Source: an uncultured Actinomycetes bacterium (GTDB taxonomy: Bacteria; Actinomycetota; CALGFH01). From it: a stretch of DNA of 11,645 bases. This document shows, in pieces, positions 1-6,054 of the stretch. The stretch is taken from the NCBI GenBank assembly GCA_937881255.1, contig CALGFH010000050.1:1-11645 (forward strand), given 5' to 3'. Position 1 is the first letter of the stretch, and each line of letters begins with the position of its first letter. The notes below the pieces were generated by a model, which had not been told where the DNA came from, did no database searches, and saw only the letters and a list, made by a program, of their open reading frames with translations. Made by a program: the position numbers and the translations under genes.

Positions 1-189
1 ATGGCCAACCAGGAGGTCCTGGACTGGCCGAAGCCGCCCGAGGAGCTGCAGTACACCGTGCTGCCACCGCCGCCCAAGGAAGACGGCAAGGACAAGGACA
101 AGGACAACGACGGGGACCGGAGGCCCGGCCAGGGCGGCGGCAACGGCGGAGGGAACGGCGGCGGCAACGGCGGCGGCGGGAACGGCTAG
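1..189 (+). CDS. Glycine-rich tail protein, C-terminal fragment or small ORF
   Basis: The frame is open from the first base and ends at TAG 187-189. The window starts on an ATG, so this may be a complete 62-residue protein or the C-terminus of a longer one; the upstream sequence needed to decide is absent. Residues 1-27 are proline-rich (PPPP at 22-25). Residues 28-41 are a charged Lys/Asp run and 44-62 are a Gly/Asn tail. Such low-complexity ends are typical of disordered C-termini of secreted or membrane proteins, for example some penicillin-binding proteins, but no domain is visible and I do not assign a function. Its stop codon is part of the ribosome binding site of the next gene, so the two are probably co-transcribed. 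Confidence 0.45.
   Translation: MANQEVLDWPKPPEELQYTVLPPPPKEDGKDKDKDNDGDRRPGQGGGNGGGNGGGNGGGGNG
133..186 (+). repeat. Short in-frame GGC/AAC repeat encoding GGGN units
   Basis: Four imperfect 12-15 base units encode Gly-Gly-Gly-Asn (the last is Gly-Gly-Gly-Gly-Asn). Codons vary slightly between units (GGA, GGG, GGC). This suggests slippage-type growth of a disordered tail. Unit number may differ between strains. Confidence 0.7.
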
Positions 190-198
190 GAGCGCCCG

Positions 199-1377
199 GT
201 GCCCTACCTCGACTACGCAGCCAGCGCCCCGCTACGGCCGGAAGCCCTGACGGCGATGCTGCCGCTGCTGGAGCGCCCGGCGGCCAACCCGTCCAGCCAG
301 CACGGCCAGGGACGGGCGGCCAGGGCGGCCGTGGAGACGGCCCGCGAGCAGGTCGCGGCCCTGGTCGGCGCCGCCCCGGGCGAGGTCGTGTTCACCTCCG
401 GCGGCACCGAGGCCGACAACCTGGCCGTCAAGGGCACCGTCCTGGCCCGGGCGCCGGAGGCCCGGCACCTGGTCTGCTCGGCCGTCGAGCACCACGCCGT
501 GCTCGACGCCGCCGCCTGGGCCGCCGCCGACGCCGGGGCACAGGTCGACCTGGCCCCGGTGGACGGGCTCGGCCGGGTCGATCCCGGCCGCCTTGGCCCG
601 CTCCTCCAGCCGGGACGCACCGCCCTGGTCGCGGTGATGGCGGCCAACAACGAGGTCGGCACCGGCCAGCCGGTCGCCGCCGTGGCCGAGCTGGCCCACG
701 CCGCCGGCGCGGTCCTGCTCTGCGACGCCGTGCAGGCGGCCGGCCTCCCCGGGGTCGACATGGCCGCCGACGGCATCGACCTGCTCGCCCTCGCCTCCCA
801 CAAGCTCGGCGGCCCCACCGGCGTCGGCGCCCTGGTCGTCCGCGCCGGCACCACCCTGCGCCCCCTCGTCCACGGCGGCGGCCAGGAGCGCGGCCTCCGC
901 TCCGGCACCCTCCCCGCCGCCGCCCTGGCCGGCTTCGGCGCCGCCGCCGCGGCCGCCCTGGCCGACCGCCACACCACCGCCGGCACCACCCTGGCCACCC
1001 TCCGCTCCCACCTCCTGACCGGCCTGCGCGCCCTCGCCCCCGACCTGGAGGTCAACGGCGACCGCTTCGCACCCGACCCAGCGGGTGGCCTGCCGGGGCT
1101 GTTGTCGGTGCGGTTCCCGGGGCGGCGGGCGGAGGATCTGCTGTTGCTGCTGGACCGGCACGGGGTCGCCTGCTCGGCCGGGTCGGCCTGCGCCAGCGGG
1201 GCGGTCACGCCGTCGCACGTGCTGGTCGCGATGGGCCGGGACCCGGCCGCGGCCCGGGAGACGGTCCGGTTCAGCCTCGGCCACGCCTCGACCCAGGCCG
1301 ACGTCGACGCCGCCGTCGCCGCGGTCGCCCAGGCGCTGGAGGTCCTCGCCCCGGCGCCGCAGGGGGTGGAGCGGTGA
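199..1377 (+). CDS. Cysteine desulfurase, NifS/IscS family
   Basis: A PLP-dependent enzyme that converts L-cysteine to L-alanine and holds the sulfur as an enzyme persulfide for transfer to acceptors. Visible landmarks over 392 residues: N-terminal YLDYAASAP; SGGTEADN (67-74) for phosphate binding; VEHHAVL with the ring-stacking His near 98-99; ANNEVGTGQP (149-158); DAVQ with Asp176; SHKLGGPTG with PLP lysine Lys202; GGGQERGLRSGT (226-237); and the mobile catalytic loop CSAGSACASG with Cys331. Length and motif order are normal for class V IscS-like enzymes. The start is GTG 199, with AGGAG at 188-192. The last four bases overlap the mnmA start, a common actinobacterial pairing in which this enzyme supplies sulfur for tRNA thiolation. 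A role in Fe-S assembly as well cannot be excluded. Confidence 0.93.
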   Translation: MPYLDYAASAPLRPEALTAMLPLLERPAANPSSQHGQGRAARAAVETAREQVAALVGAAPGEVVFTSGGTEADNLAVKGTVLARAPEARHLVCSAVEHHAVLDAAAWAAADAGAQVDLAPVDGLGRVDPGRLGPLLQPGRTALVAVMAANNEVGTGQPVAAVAELAHAAGAVLLCDAVQAAGLPGVDMAADGIDLLALASHKLGGPTGVGALVVRAGTTLRPLVHGGGQERGLRSGTLPAAALAGFGAAAAAALADRHTTAGTTLATLRSHLLTGLRALAPDLEVNGDRFAPDPAGGLPGLLSVRFPGRRAEDLLLLLDRHGVACSAGSACASGAVTPSHVLVAMGRDPAAARETVRFSLGHASTQADVDAAVAAVAQALEVLAPAPQGVER

Positions 1378-2513
1378 GCGCGCCGCGGGTGCTGGTGGCG
1401 ATGAGCGGGGGAGTCGACTCCTCGGTGGCGGCGGCCCTGGCCGTGGAGGCGGGCTGGGACGTGACCGGGGTGCACCTGAAGCTGGCCGACACGCCCGGGC
1501 ATCTCCAGGTGCAGGGCAAGGGGTGCTGCACCCTGGCCGACGCCGACGACGCCCGGCGGGTCGCGGGGACGCTCGGGATCCCGTTCTACGTCTGGGACAT
1601 GGCCGAGGAGTTCCAGCGGGCGGTGGTGGACGACTTCGCCGCCGAGTACGCCGGCGGCCGCACCCCGAACCCGTGCGCCCGCTGCAACGAGCAGGTCAAG
1701 GTGGTCGGGCTGCTGGCCCGGGCCCGCGCCCTCGGCTTCGACGCCCTGGCCACCGGCCACTACGCCCGGGTCGAGGGCGGCCGCCTCTACCGGGGCGCCG
1801 ACGCCGCCAAGGACCAGTCGTACGTGCTCTACATGCTCGGCCCAGCCGAGCTGGAGCACCTGCGCCTGCCGCTGGGCGGGCTGACCAAGCCGGAGGTGCG
1901 GGCGACCGCGACCCGCCTCGGCCTGCGGACCGCGGCCAAGCCGGAGTCCTACGACGTCTGCTTCGTCCCGGACGGCGACACCGCCGGGTGGCTGGAGCGC
2001 CGCTTCGGGCCCCGGCCGGGCCAGGTGGTGGACACCGCCGGCCGGGTCCTCGGGCACCACCGGGGCGCCTACCGCTACACCGTCGGCCAGCGGCGCGGGC
2101 TCGGGATCGCCGCCCCCACCCCCCGCTACGTCCTCCGGGTCGAGCCGGCGGCCGGCCGGGTGGTGGTGGGGGAGCGGGCCGAGCTGGCCATCACCACCGT
2201 CGAGCTGGAGCGGGCCACCGCCACCGACGGCCGCCCCCTGCGCCCGGGCCGGGCCAAGGTCCGCCTCCGCGCCCACGGCACCGAGGTCGGCTGCCGGGTC
2301 GTCCCCCTGGATCCCGCCCGCCCCCATGGCCCCGGAGCACCCCACGGAGGCCTTCAGGCGCATCGCCGGGGCGCCAGGGTCCGGCTGGAGCTGGACGAGC
2401 CGGTCGACGCCGTCGCCCCCGGGCAGGCCGGCGTGCTCTACGACGGCGACCTGGTCCTCGGCGGCGGCACCGTGACCACCACCACCCCCAGGAGCGACCC
2501 CCGCACGCCCTAG
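1374..2513 (+). CDS. mnmA: tRNA-specific 2-thiouridylase MnmA
   Basis: Catalyses ATP-dependent 2-thiolation of the wobble uridine U34 in tRNA for Lys, Glu and Gln, using persulfide sulfur. In the 379 residues, the PP-loop SGGVDSS (11-17) adenylates the tRNA. RTPNPCARCNEQVK carries the first catalytic Cys (Cys101). ATGHYAR (126-132), KDQSYVLY (146-153) and YDVCFVPDG with the second Cys (Cys196) follow, as in E. coli MnmA. YTVGQRRGLGIA (235-246) marks the central domain, and the C-terminal beta-barrel ends in LYDGDLVLGGG. The start is GTG 1374, sharing GTGA with the desulfurase stop. Odd point: residues about 314-333 form a His/Gly/Pro-rich insertion in the barrel, with codons rare in this window (CAT, GGA, GCA, CTT). 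All catalytic parts are intact, so the enzyme should be active unless the insertion disturbs folding. Confidence 0.95.
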   Translation: MSAPRVLVAMSGGVDSSVAAALAVEAGWDVTGVHLKLADTPGHLQVQGKGCCTLADADDARRVAGTLGIPFYVWDMAEEFQRAVVDDFAAEYAGGRTPNPCARCNEQVKVVGLLARARALGFDALATGHYARVEGGRLYRGADAAKDQSYVLYMLGPAELEHLRLPLGGLTKPEVRATATRLGLRTAAKPESYDVCFVPDGDTAGWLERRFGPRPGQVVDTAGRVLGHHRGAYRYTVGQRRGLGIAAPTPRYVLRVEPAAGRVVVGERAELAITTVELERATATDGRPLRPGRAKVRLRAHGTEVGCRVVPLDPARPHGPGAPHGGLQAHRRGARVRLELDEPVDAVAPGQAGVLYDGDLVLGGGTVTTTTPRSDPRTP

Positions 2514-2959
2514 GCAGGGCCGTCGCCGTGCTCGAGGAGGCGCTTGAGGGTGCGGAGGTCCCGCTGGACCGAGCGGCGGACCAGGAGGGCCAGGAGGGGG
2601 TCGGCGAGGCGGTAGAGGCGGCTGGCGTCGCCCTCGACCCGGACCGAGACCTGGGTGGCGTCGTTCCCGGAGTCGTCGAAGCCGTAGGTGACCCGCATCG
2701 GGAACGGGGAGCGGACCGAGCGCATGGCCAGGCGGGTGCCGGTCAGCTCGGTGATCTCGTTGACGTACTCGATGCGGCGGCCCAGGAACGAGGCGACCCG
2801 CTCGACCCGGCTGCCGACGTCGACCGGCGGCCCGGTGAGCAGCCGGGCCGAACGGAGGCCGCCGATCCAGCGGGGGTCGTTGCCCGGGTCGCGCAGGTAG
2901 GCGGCGACCTGCTCGCGGGGCCGGGCGACGTCGATCACGGCCCTGGCGTCGATGGCCAC
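2510..2959 (-). CDS. SRPBCC (START/Bet v 1-like) family protein
   Basis: A 149-residue protein whose pattern fits the polyketide-cyclase/SRPBCC ligand-binding fold: an opening strand (AVIDVARPREQVAAYL, 7-22), then DPRWIGG (28-34), the beta-strand block RVERVASFLGRRIEYVNEIT (51-70), and a long C-terminal helix (about 119-145, LADPLLALLVRRSVQRDLRTLKRLL) that would cap a hydrophobic pocket. Ligand and reaction are unknown. The start is GTG at 2957-2959, chosen because GAGGAGGT lies four bases upstream and because it begins just before the first strand. It overlaps the preceding SRPBCC gene by 25 bases, so it is the third gene of the arsR operon. Its TAG stop overlaps the mnmA TAG. Confidence 0.8.
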   Translation of the reverse strand: MAIDARAVIDVARPREQVAAYLRDPGNDPRWIGGLRSARLLTGPPVDVGSRVERVASFLGRRIEYVNEITELTGTRLAMRSVRSPFPMRVTYGFDDSGNDATQVSVRVEGDASRLYRLADPLLALLVRRSVQRDLRTLKRLLEHGDGPA

Positions 2960-3411
2960 GGGACCTCCTCGGGCAGCGATGCCGGGTAGGGCGCCGGGTC
3001 GCGTCCGGCGACAACCTCGGCCAGGCGGGGCAGGAAGCGGGACCAGCCGTCGGCGTGCAGGGGGCGGACCTCGGGGGCCAGGTCGCGGTGGACCAGGCGG
3101 ACCAGGGTGCCGTCGGGGTGCGGCTCCAGGTCGACCTCGACGGTCGAGGAGCCGGGCGGCACCGGGATGGCGCCGCTGTCCCAGCCCCAGGTGAACACCA
3201 CCCGCCGCCCGGGCACGACCTCCAGGTAGCGGCCCGAGCACCACTCGCCGTCGACGATCTCGAACCGGAAGCTGCCTCCGGGCCGCGGCTCCAGGGCCGC
3301 CCGGATGCCGATCCACCTGGCCAGCAGGTCCGGGTCGACGAACCAGCGGAACACCTCGCCGGGCGGGGCCGCGACCACCTGCTCGCGGGCGACCGCGCCG
3401 GGGTCGGTCAC
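2935..3411 (-). CDS. SRPBCC / AHSA1-type protein linked to ArsR
   Basis: A 158-residue protein of the Aha1 C-terminal-like (AHSA1) branch of SRPBCC. Family-typical features are REQVVAAPPGEVFRWFVDPDLLARWIG (9-35), PRPGGSFRFEIVDG (42-55), YLEVVPGRRVVFTWGW (62-77), STVEVDLEPHPDGTLVRLVH (89-108) and GWSRFLPRLAEVV (122-134). AHSA1-like proteins encoded next to ArsR regulators are common in actinobacteria; the ligand is generally unknown, and a chaperone role should not be assumed from the name. The start is GTG 3411, sharing GTGA with the arsR stop, with GGAGGAG upstream. The C-terminal 25 residues are proline-rich and lie outside the fold. Confidence 0.85.
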   Translation of the reverse strand: MTDPGAVAREQVVAAPPGEVFRWFVDPDLLARWIGIRAALEPRPGGSFRFEIVDGEWCSGRYLEVVPGRRVVFTWGWDSGAIPVPPGSSTVEVDLEPHPDGTLVRLVHRDLAPEVRPLHADGWSRFLPRLAEVVAGRDPAPYPASLPEEVPWPSTPGP

Positions 3412-3725
3412 CGCTCCTCCTCGCCGGCCTCGGCGGCGACGCCCGAGGCGAGTCGGCCCAGCCGGTCGCCCCAGAACCCCTCGAGCTGGCGGCGGACCTC
3501 CGAGATCCGGTCGGCGTCGACCCGGTACAGCCGCTGGTTGCCGTCCACCCGGACCTGCACCAGCCCGGCGTCGCGCAGCACCTTGAGGTGCTGGGAGGCG
3601 GCCGGGCGGGTCATCGCCACCGCCTCGGCCAGCTCCGAGGACGACCGCTCGGCGTCCCAGACCAGCTCCAGCATGGCCCGCCGCGCGGGATGGGCGAGCG
3701 CTCGCAAGGTGTCATCGACCGGCAT
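3408..3725 (-). CDS. ArsR-family winged-helix transcriptional regulator
   Basis: A 105-residue DNA-binding repressor. It opens with LRALAHPARRAMLELV (7-22), which is typical of the family. The helix-turn-helix is at 29-56, with recognition helix RPAASQHLKVLRDAGLV, and the wing is VRVDGNQRLYRVD (58-70). A FWGDRLGRL segment (84-92) is common in ArsR proteins paired with SRPBCC genes. There is no cysteine, so the classical metal-thiolate sensing site of ArsR/SmtB is absent and the signal is probably not a thiophilic metal. It heads a three-gene operon with two SRPBCC genes and probably represses it. The ATG has no Shine-Dalgarno sequence and lies six bases from a TANNNT hexamer, which fits leaderless translation. 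Confidence 0.92.
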   Translation of the reverse strand: MPVDDTLRALAHPARRAMLELVWDAERSSSELAEAVAMTRPAASQHLKVLRDAGLVQVRVDGNQRLYRVDADRISEVRRQLEGFWGDRLGRLASGVAAEAGEEER

Positions 3726-3731
3726 TGGTTA

Positions 3732-3760
3732 AGCGTATCCGCAATTAAGAGACAACGCAA
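3732..3760 (-). promoter_or_regulatory. Predicted promoter of the arsR–SRPBCC operon
   Basis: On the reverse strand, TTGCGT (3760-3755) is followed by a 17-base spacer and TACGCT (3737-3732), which fits TTGNNN/TANNNT. Six bases separate the -10 from the ATG at 3725, so transcription would begin at or next to the start codon. No purine-rich ribosome binding site is present, supporting a leaderless mRNA. Confidence 0.6.
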
Positions 3761-3771
3761 TTGAGACACGA
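3740..3771. promoter_or_regulatory. Tandem 16-bp direct repeat, candidate operator
   Basis: Two adjacent copies beginning CGCAATT (3740 and 3756) match at 13 of 16 bases. They span the spacer and -35 element of the arsR promoter and run up to the TetR reading frame. This A/T-rich patch stands out in the GC-rich background. It is a plausible binding site for ArsR, TetR or both; which one is inference. Confidence 0.5.
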
Positions 3772-3803
3772 CCCGCCGGGCCATCCTGGGCGCGGCCGCC
3801 TCC

Positions 3804-4307
3804 GTGCTGGCCCGCGACCGTGCCGCCACCCTGGCCGAGATCGCCGAGGCCGCCGGCGTCGGCCGCAGCACCCTGCACCGCCACTTCGCCGATCGGGAGG
3901 AGCTGGTCGCGGCGGCCGTCGAGGACTCGCTGGCCGCCCTCGGCCAGGCGGTGGAGGACGCGGCCCTCGACCAGGGCCCGCCGGTGGAGGCCATGCGCCG
4001 TCTGGTCGCGGCGATGGTCGGCGTCGGCGACCGGCTGCTGTTCCTGTTCGGCGACCCCCGGGTGCTCGAGGGCCGCGAGGGGCCGGCGCCGTCGGACGGG
4101 CCGGTGATCGAGCTCATCGAGCGCGGGCAGGCCGAGGGGGCGTTCGACCCGGAGGTCAGCCCCGGCTGGGTCGAGCACGTCCTCTGGGCGCTCGTCTACA
4201 CGGCGGCCGAGGAGGCCAACACCGGGCGGCTGCCCCGGCACGGCGTCCCCGCCACCGTGATCCGCACCCTCGAGAACGGCATCCGCGGCCGGGGCAGCGC
4301 GCCATGA
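3804..4307 (+). CDS. TetR/AcrR-family regulator, 5' end uncertain
   Basis: A DNA-binding repressor. With the GTG 3804 start (167 residues), the helix-turn-helix TLAEIAEAAGVGRSTLHRHFADREEL lies at 9-34, followed by an all-helical ligand domain with no recognisable effector. That start would cut helix 1 of the fold: the same frame upstream (3765-3803) still encodes family-like RRAILGAAASV, but contains no ATG, GTG or TTG before the TGA at 3762-3764. A TTG at 3761 is one frame off. Removing one C from 3772-3774 would give MRHDRRAILGAA, a normal TetR N-terminus. The gene is therefore either frameshifted, misread, or begun at a non-standard codon. The stop overlaps an ATG at 4304, and the gene precedes an NmrA-like gene that it may regulate. 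Confidence 0.75.
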   Translation: MLARDRAATLAEIAEAAGVGRSTLHRHFADREELVAAAVEDSLAALGQAVEDAALDQGPPVEAMRRLVAAMVGVGDRLLFLFGDPRVLEGREGPAPSDGPVIELIERGQAEGAFDPEVSPGWVEHVLWALVYTAAEEANTGRLPRHGVPATVIRTLENGIRGRGSAP

Positions 4308-4369
4308 CGACCGTGGTCACCGGGGCCAGCGGAGGGTGCGATGACGACCCTGGTGGCCGGGGCCAGCGG
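4304..4369 (+). repeat. Duplicated start region of the NmrA-like gene
   Basis: Bases 4304-4332 and 4341-4369 match at 26 of 29 positions and both begin with ATGACGACC. The period is 37 bases, so the copies lie in different frames. Copy 1 would encode MTTVVTGASGG and then run out of frame. Copy 2 encodes MTTLVAGASGTVG and continues into the gene. GGAGG at 4331-4335 serves copy 2. This may be a local duplication or the remnant of a deleted paralogue. Confidence 0.75.
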
Positions 4370-5196
4370 GACCGTCGGCCGGAGCCTGGTCTCCCAGCTC
4401 GTCCGGGCGGGCGAGCCGGTGCGGGCCATGACCCGCGACCCGGCGGCGGCCCGGTTCCCCGCCGGCGTCCAGGTCGTGCACGGGGACCTGGCCGACCCCG
4501 GGACGCTGGCGGCCGCGCTGGCCGGCGCCGACCGGCTGCACCCTGTTCCCCTACCCGGCGACCGCCCGGGAGGTGGTGGACCTGGCCGCACGGGCCGGGG
4601 TGCGGCGGGTGACCGTGCTCTCCTCCGGCTCGGTGACGGCCGGGTTCGACACCGACTACCAGCTCCCGGTCGAGCAGGCGGTGGAGGCGTCCGGCCTGGA
4701 GTGGACCCACCTCCGGCCCGGCGAGTTCGCCGCCAACCGGCTGGCCCTGTGGGGGCCGTCGATCCGGGCCGAGCGGGTGGTCCGCTGGCCCTTCCCGGAC
4801 GAGGTCGGCGTCCCCATCCACGAAGCCGACATCACCGCCGTGGCCGTCCTGGCCCTGCTGGAGGACGGCCACGCCGGCCAGGCCTACGACATGACCGGCC
4901 CGGCGACCCTGTCGGTGCGCGAGCAGGTCGCGGCCATCGCGGCCGCCATCGGCGCCGACGTCCGGCTCGAGGAGGTGAGCCGTCCCGAGGCGCTCCGGCT
5001 GCTCCAGGAGCAGGGCGGCTGGGCCGCCGTCAACGGCCCGTTCCTGCTGGGCTACGAGGGCTTCTCGGCCGGCGAGGAGTACCCGGAGATCGCCGCCGAC
5101 GAGCTGGTGCCGCTGCCAACCGTGGAGCAGGTCACCGGCCGGCCCGCCCGCAGCTTCGCCCGGTGGGCCCTCGACCACGCCGGCGACTTCCGCTGA
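4341..5196 (+). pseudogene. NmrA-like NAD(P)-binding protein, one-base frameshift
   Basis: An atypical short-chain dehydrogenase-type Rossmann protein: GASGTVG (7-13) binds the nucleotide, followed by AMTRDP (29-34) and VVHGDLADP (45-53). The ATG-frame loses the family pattern after ADRLH (63-67), near 4541. The pattern resumes in another frame with LFPYPATAREVVDLAARAGV, then VLSSGS, EWTHLRPGEFAANRL, the EADITAVAV region and a normal C-terminus ending at TGA 5194-5196. Omitting one C of CCC 4541-4543 joins the halves into 284 residues, the usual family length. Both halves are well preserved, so this is either a recent mutation or a base-calling error. NmrA relatives act as redox-sensing regulators or as quinone/NADPH reductases; the substrate here is unknown. 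It is paired with the upstream TetR gene, and its stop lies three bases from the convergent gntR stop. Confidence 0.8.
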
Positions 5197-5199
5197 GGG

Positions 5200-5964
5200 T
5201 CAGCCGCCGAGACGCTCCAGGCGGGTGTGGACCTCGTAGCGGTCGCCGCGGTAGAGGGAGCGGACGTACTCGATGGGGGCGCCGCCGGGGTCGCGGGTGA
5301 GCCGCTGGAACAGCAGGGCCGGCTGGTCGGGGTCGACCTGGAGGAGGGCGGCCTCGTCGGCGGTGAGGCGGACCACGCTGGCCCACTGGTCGGCCTCGGC
5401 CACCCGGACGCCCCAGTCGCGCTCCAGCAGCTCGTACAGGGAGGCGTCGGACAGGTCGGCCGTCTCCAGGCCGGGGAGCCGCTGGGCCGGGAGGTGGGTG
5501 CGCTCCAGGGCCATCGGCTCGCCGTCGGCGGTCCGGACCCGCTCCAGGTGGACGACCGGGCTGCCGGGGACCAGGGCCAGGTGGCGGGCCACGACCTCGC
5601 TGGCCGGGAGCACGGCCTGGCTGCGCACGACCGATCCCGGCGTCATGCCCCTGGCCCGCATGTCCTCGGTGAAGGAGGTCAGGGTGAGCGGCTGGCGGAA
5701 CTTGGGCTCGGCCACGAAGGTGCCGCTGCCGTGGACCCGGTAGACCAGGCCGCGGGAGGCCAGCCCCTCGACCGCCTGGGTGACGGTCGCCCTGGCCACC
5801 CCGTAGCGCTCGGCCAGCAGCCGCTCGGAGGGGAGCAGGGCGCCAGGCTGGAGGGCGGCGATCACCCCCTCCAGGATCTCCTGGAGCTGCTCGCCCTTGG
5901 GCCTCCGGTAGGAGAGCCTCCGGGGAAGCGCCTCGACCTGGGTTCCGCGCCGGCGTGCCGTCAT
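5200..5964 (-). CDS. GntR/HutC-family regulator, DasR/NagR-like
   Basis: A 254-residue two-domain repressor. The winged helix occupies about 22-86, with PSERLLAERYGVARATVTQA (45-64) as the helix-turn-helix and GSGTFVAEP (79-87) as the wing. A UTRA effector domain fills about 93-246, with LERVRTADGEPMALERTHLP (140-159) and the EYVRSLYRGDRYE (232-244) ending seen in amino-sugar regulators. DasR and NagR respond to GlcN-6-P or GlcNAc-6-P. Here the gene is divergent from nagA and a sugar ABC transporter, and a dre-like palindrome lies between them, so regulation of amino-sugar uptake is a strong inference. The start is ATG 5964; no Shine-Dalgarno sequence is visible. It could be a global DasR or a local paralogue; one operon cannot tell. 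Confidence 0.9.
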   Translation of the reverse strand: MTARRRGTQVEALPRRLSYRRPKGEQLQEILEGVIAALQPGALLPSERLLAERYGVARATVTQAVEGLASRGLVYRVHGSGTFVAEPKFRQPLTLTSFTEDMRARGMTPGSVVRSQAVLPASEVVARHLALVPGSPVVHLERVRTADGEPMALERTHLPAQRLPGLETADLSDASLYELLERDWGVRVAEADQWASVVRLTADEAALLQVDPDQPALLFQRLTRDPGGAPIEYVRSLYRGDRYEVHTRLERLGG

Positions 5965-5971
5965 GCCGACA

Positions 5972-6000
5972 AGTCTACCGTGAACCGCTTGACAACTGGA
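5972..6000 (-). promoter_or_regulatory. Possible promoter of the gntR gene
   Basis: The reverse strand reads TAGACT at 5977-5972, a TANNNT hexamer seven bases from the ATG. A weak TCCAGT sits 17 bases upstream, inside the dre-like operator. If real, the mRNA is leaderless and the regulator represses itself. The -35 match is poor. Confidence 0.4.
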
Positions 6001-6017
6001 CTAGGCCACTTTACCGT
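5989..6017 (+). promoter_or_regulatory. Promoter of the nagA–ABC transporter operon
   Basis: A perfect TTGACA (5989-5994), a 17-base spacer and TACCGT (6012-6017, TANNNT) form the clearest housekeeping-type promoter in the window. Transcription should start near 6024, giving a leader of about 30 bases before the first ORF at 6055. Confidence 0.8.
5995..6010. promoter_or_regulatory. dre-like operator (DasR/NagR site)
   Basis: ACTGGACTAGGCCACT matches 14 of 16 bases of the published Streptomyces DasR site, ACTGGTCTAGACCACT. The two mismatches are at symmetric positions 6 and 11. It fills the -35/-10 spacer of the nagA promoter and abuts TTGACA. A bound repressor there would block RNA polymerase; the obvious repressor is the adjacent GntR protein. 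Confidence 0.75.
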
Positions 6018-6054
6018 CCTGTCACCAGGCAGGCCCGACCGGGGGAGGACGCGG

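Noticed and set aside
213..3014. A 2.8 kb open frame on the reverse strand across the desulfurase and mnmA genes
   Set aside because: It is an antisense shadow of GC-rich coding sequence, rich in Arg/Gly/Pro, with no domain. Only its first part, beyond mnmA, overlaps real reverse-strand genes.
3761..4612. A long forward frame starting at TTG 3761
   Set aside because: Its product is low-complexity Arg/Pro/Gly and shadows the TetR and NmrA genes. Only its first few codons may belong to TetR, if a frameshift is accepted.
6018..6029. A small inverted repeat (CCTG/CAGG) just after the nagA -10
   Set aside because: Four-base arms are too short to call an operator or hairpin in DNA of this composition.
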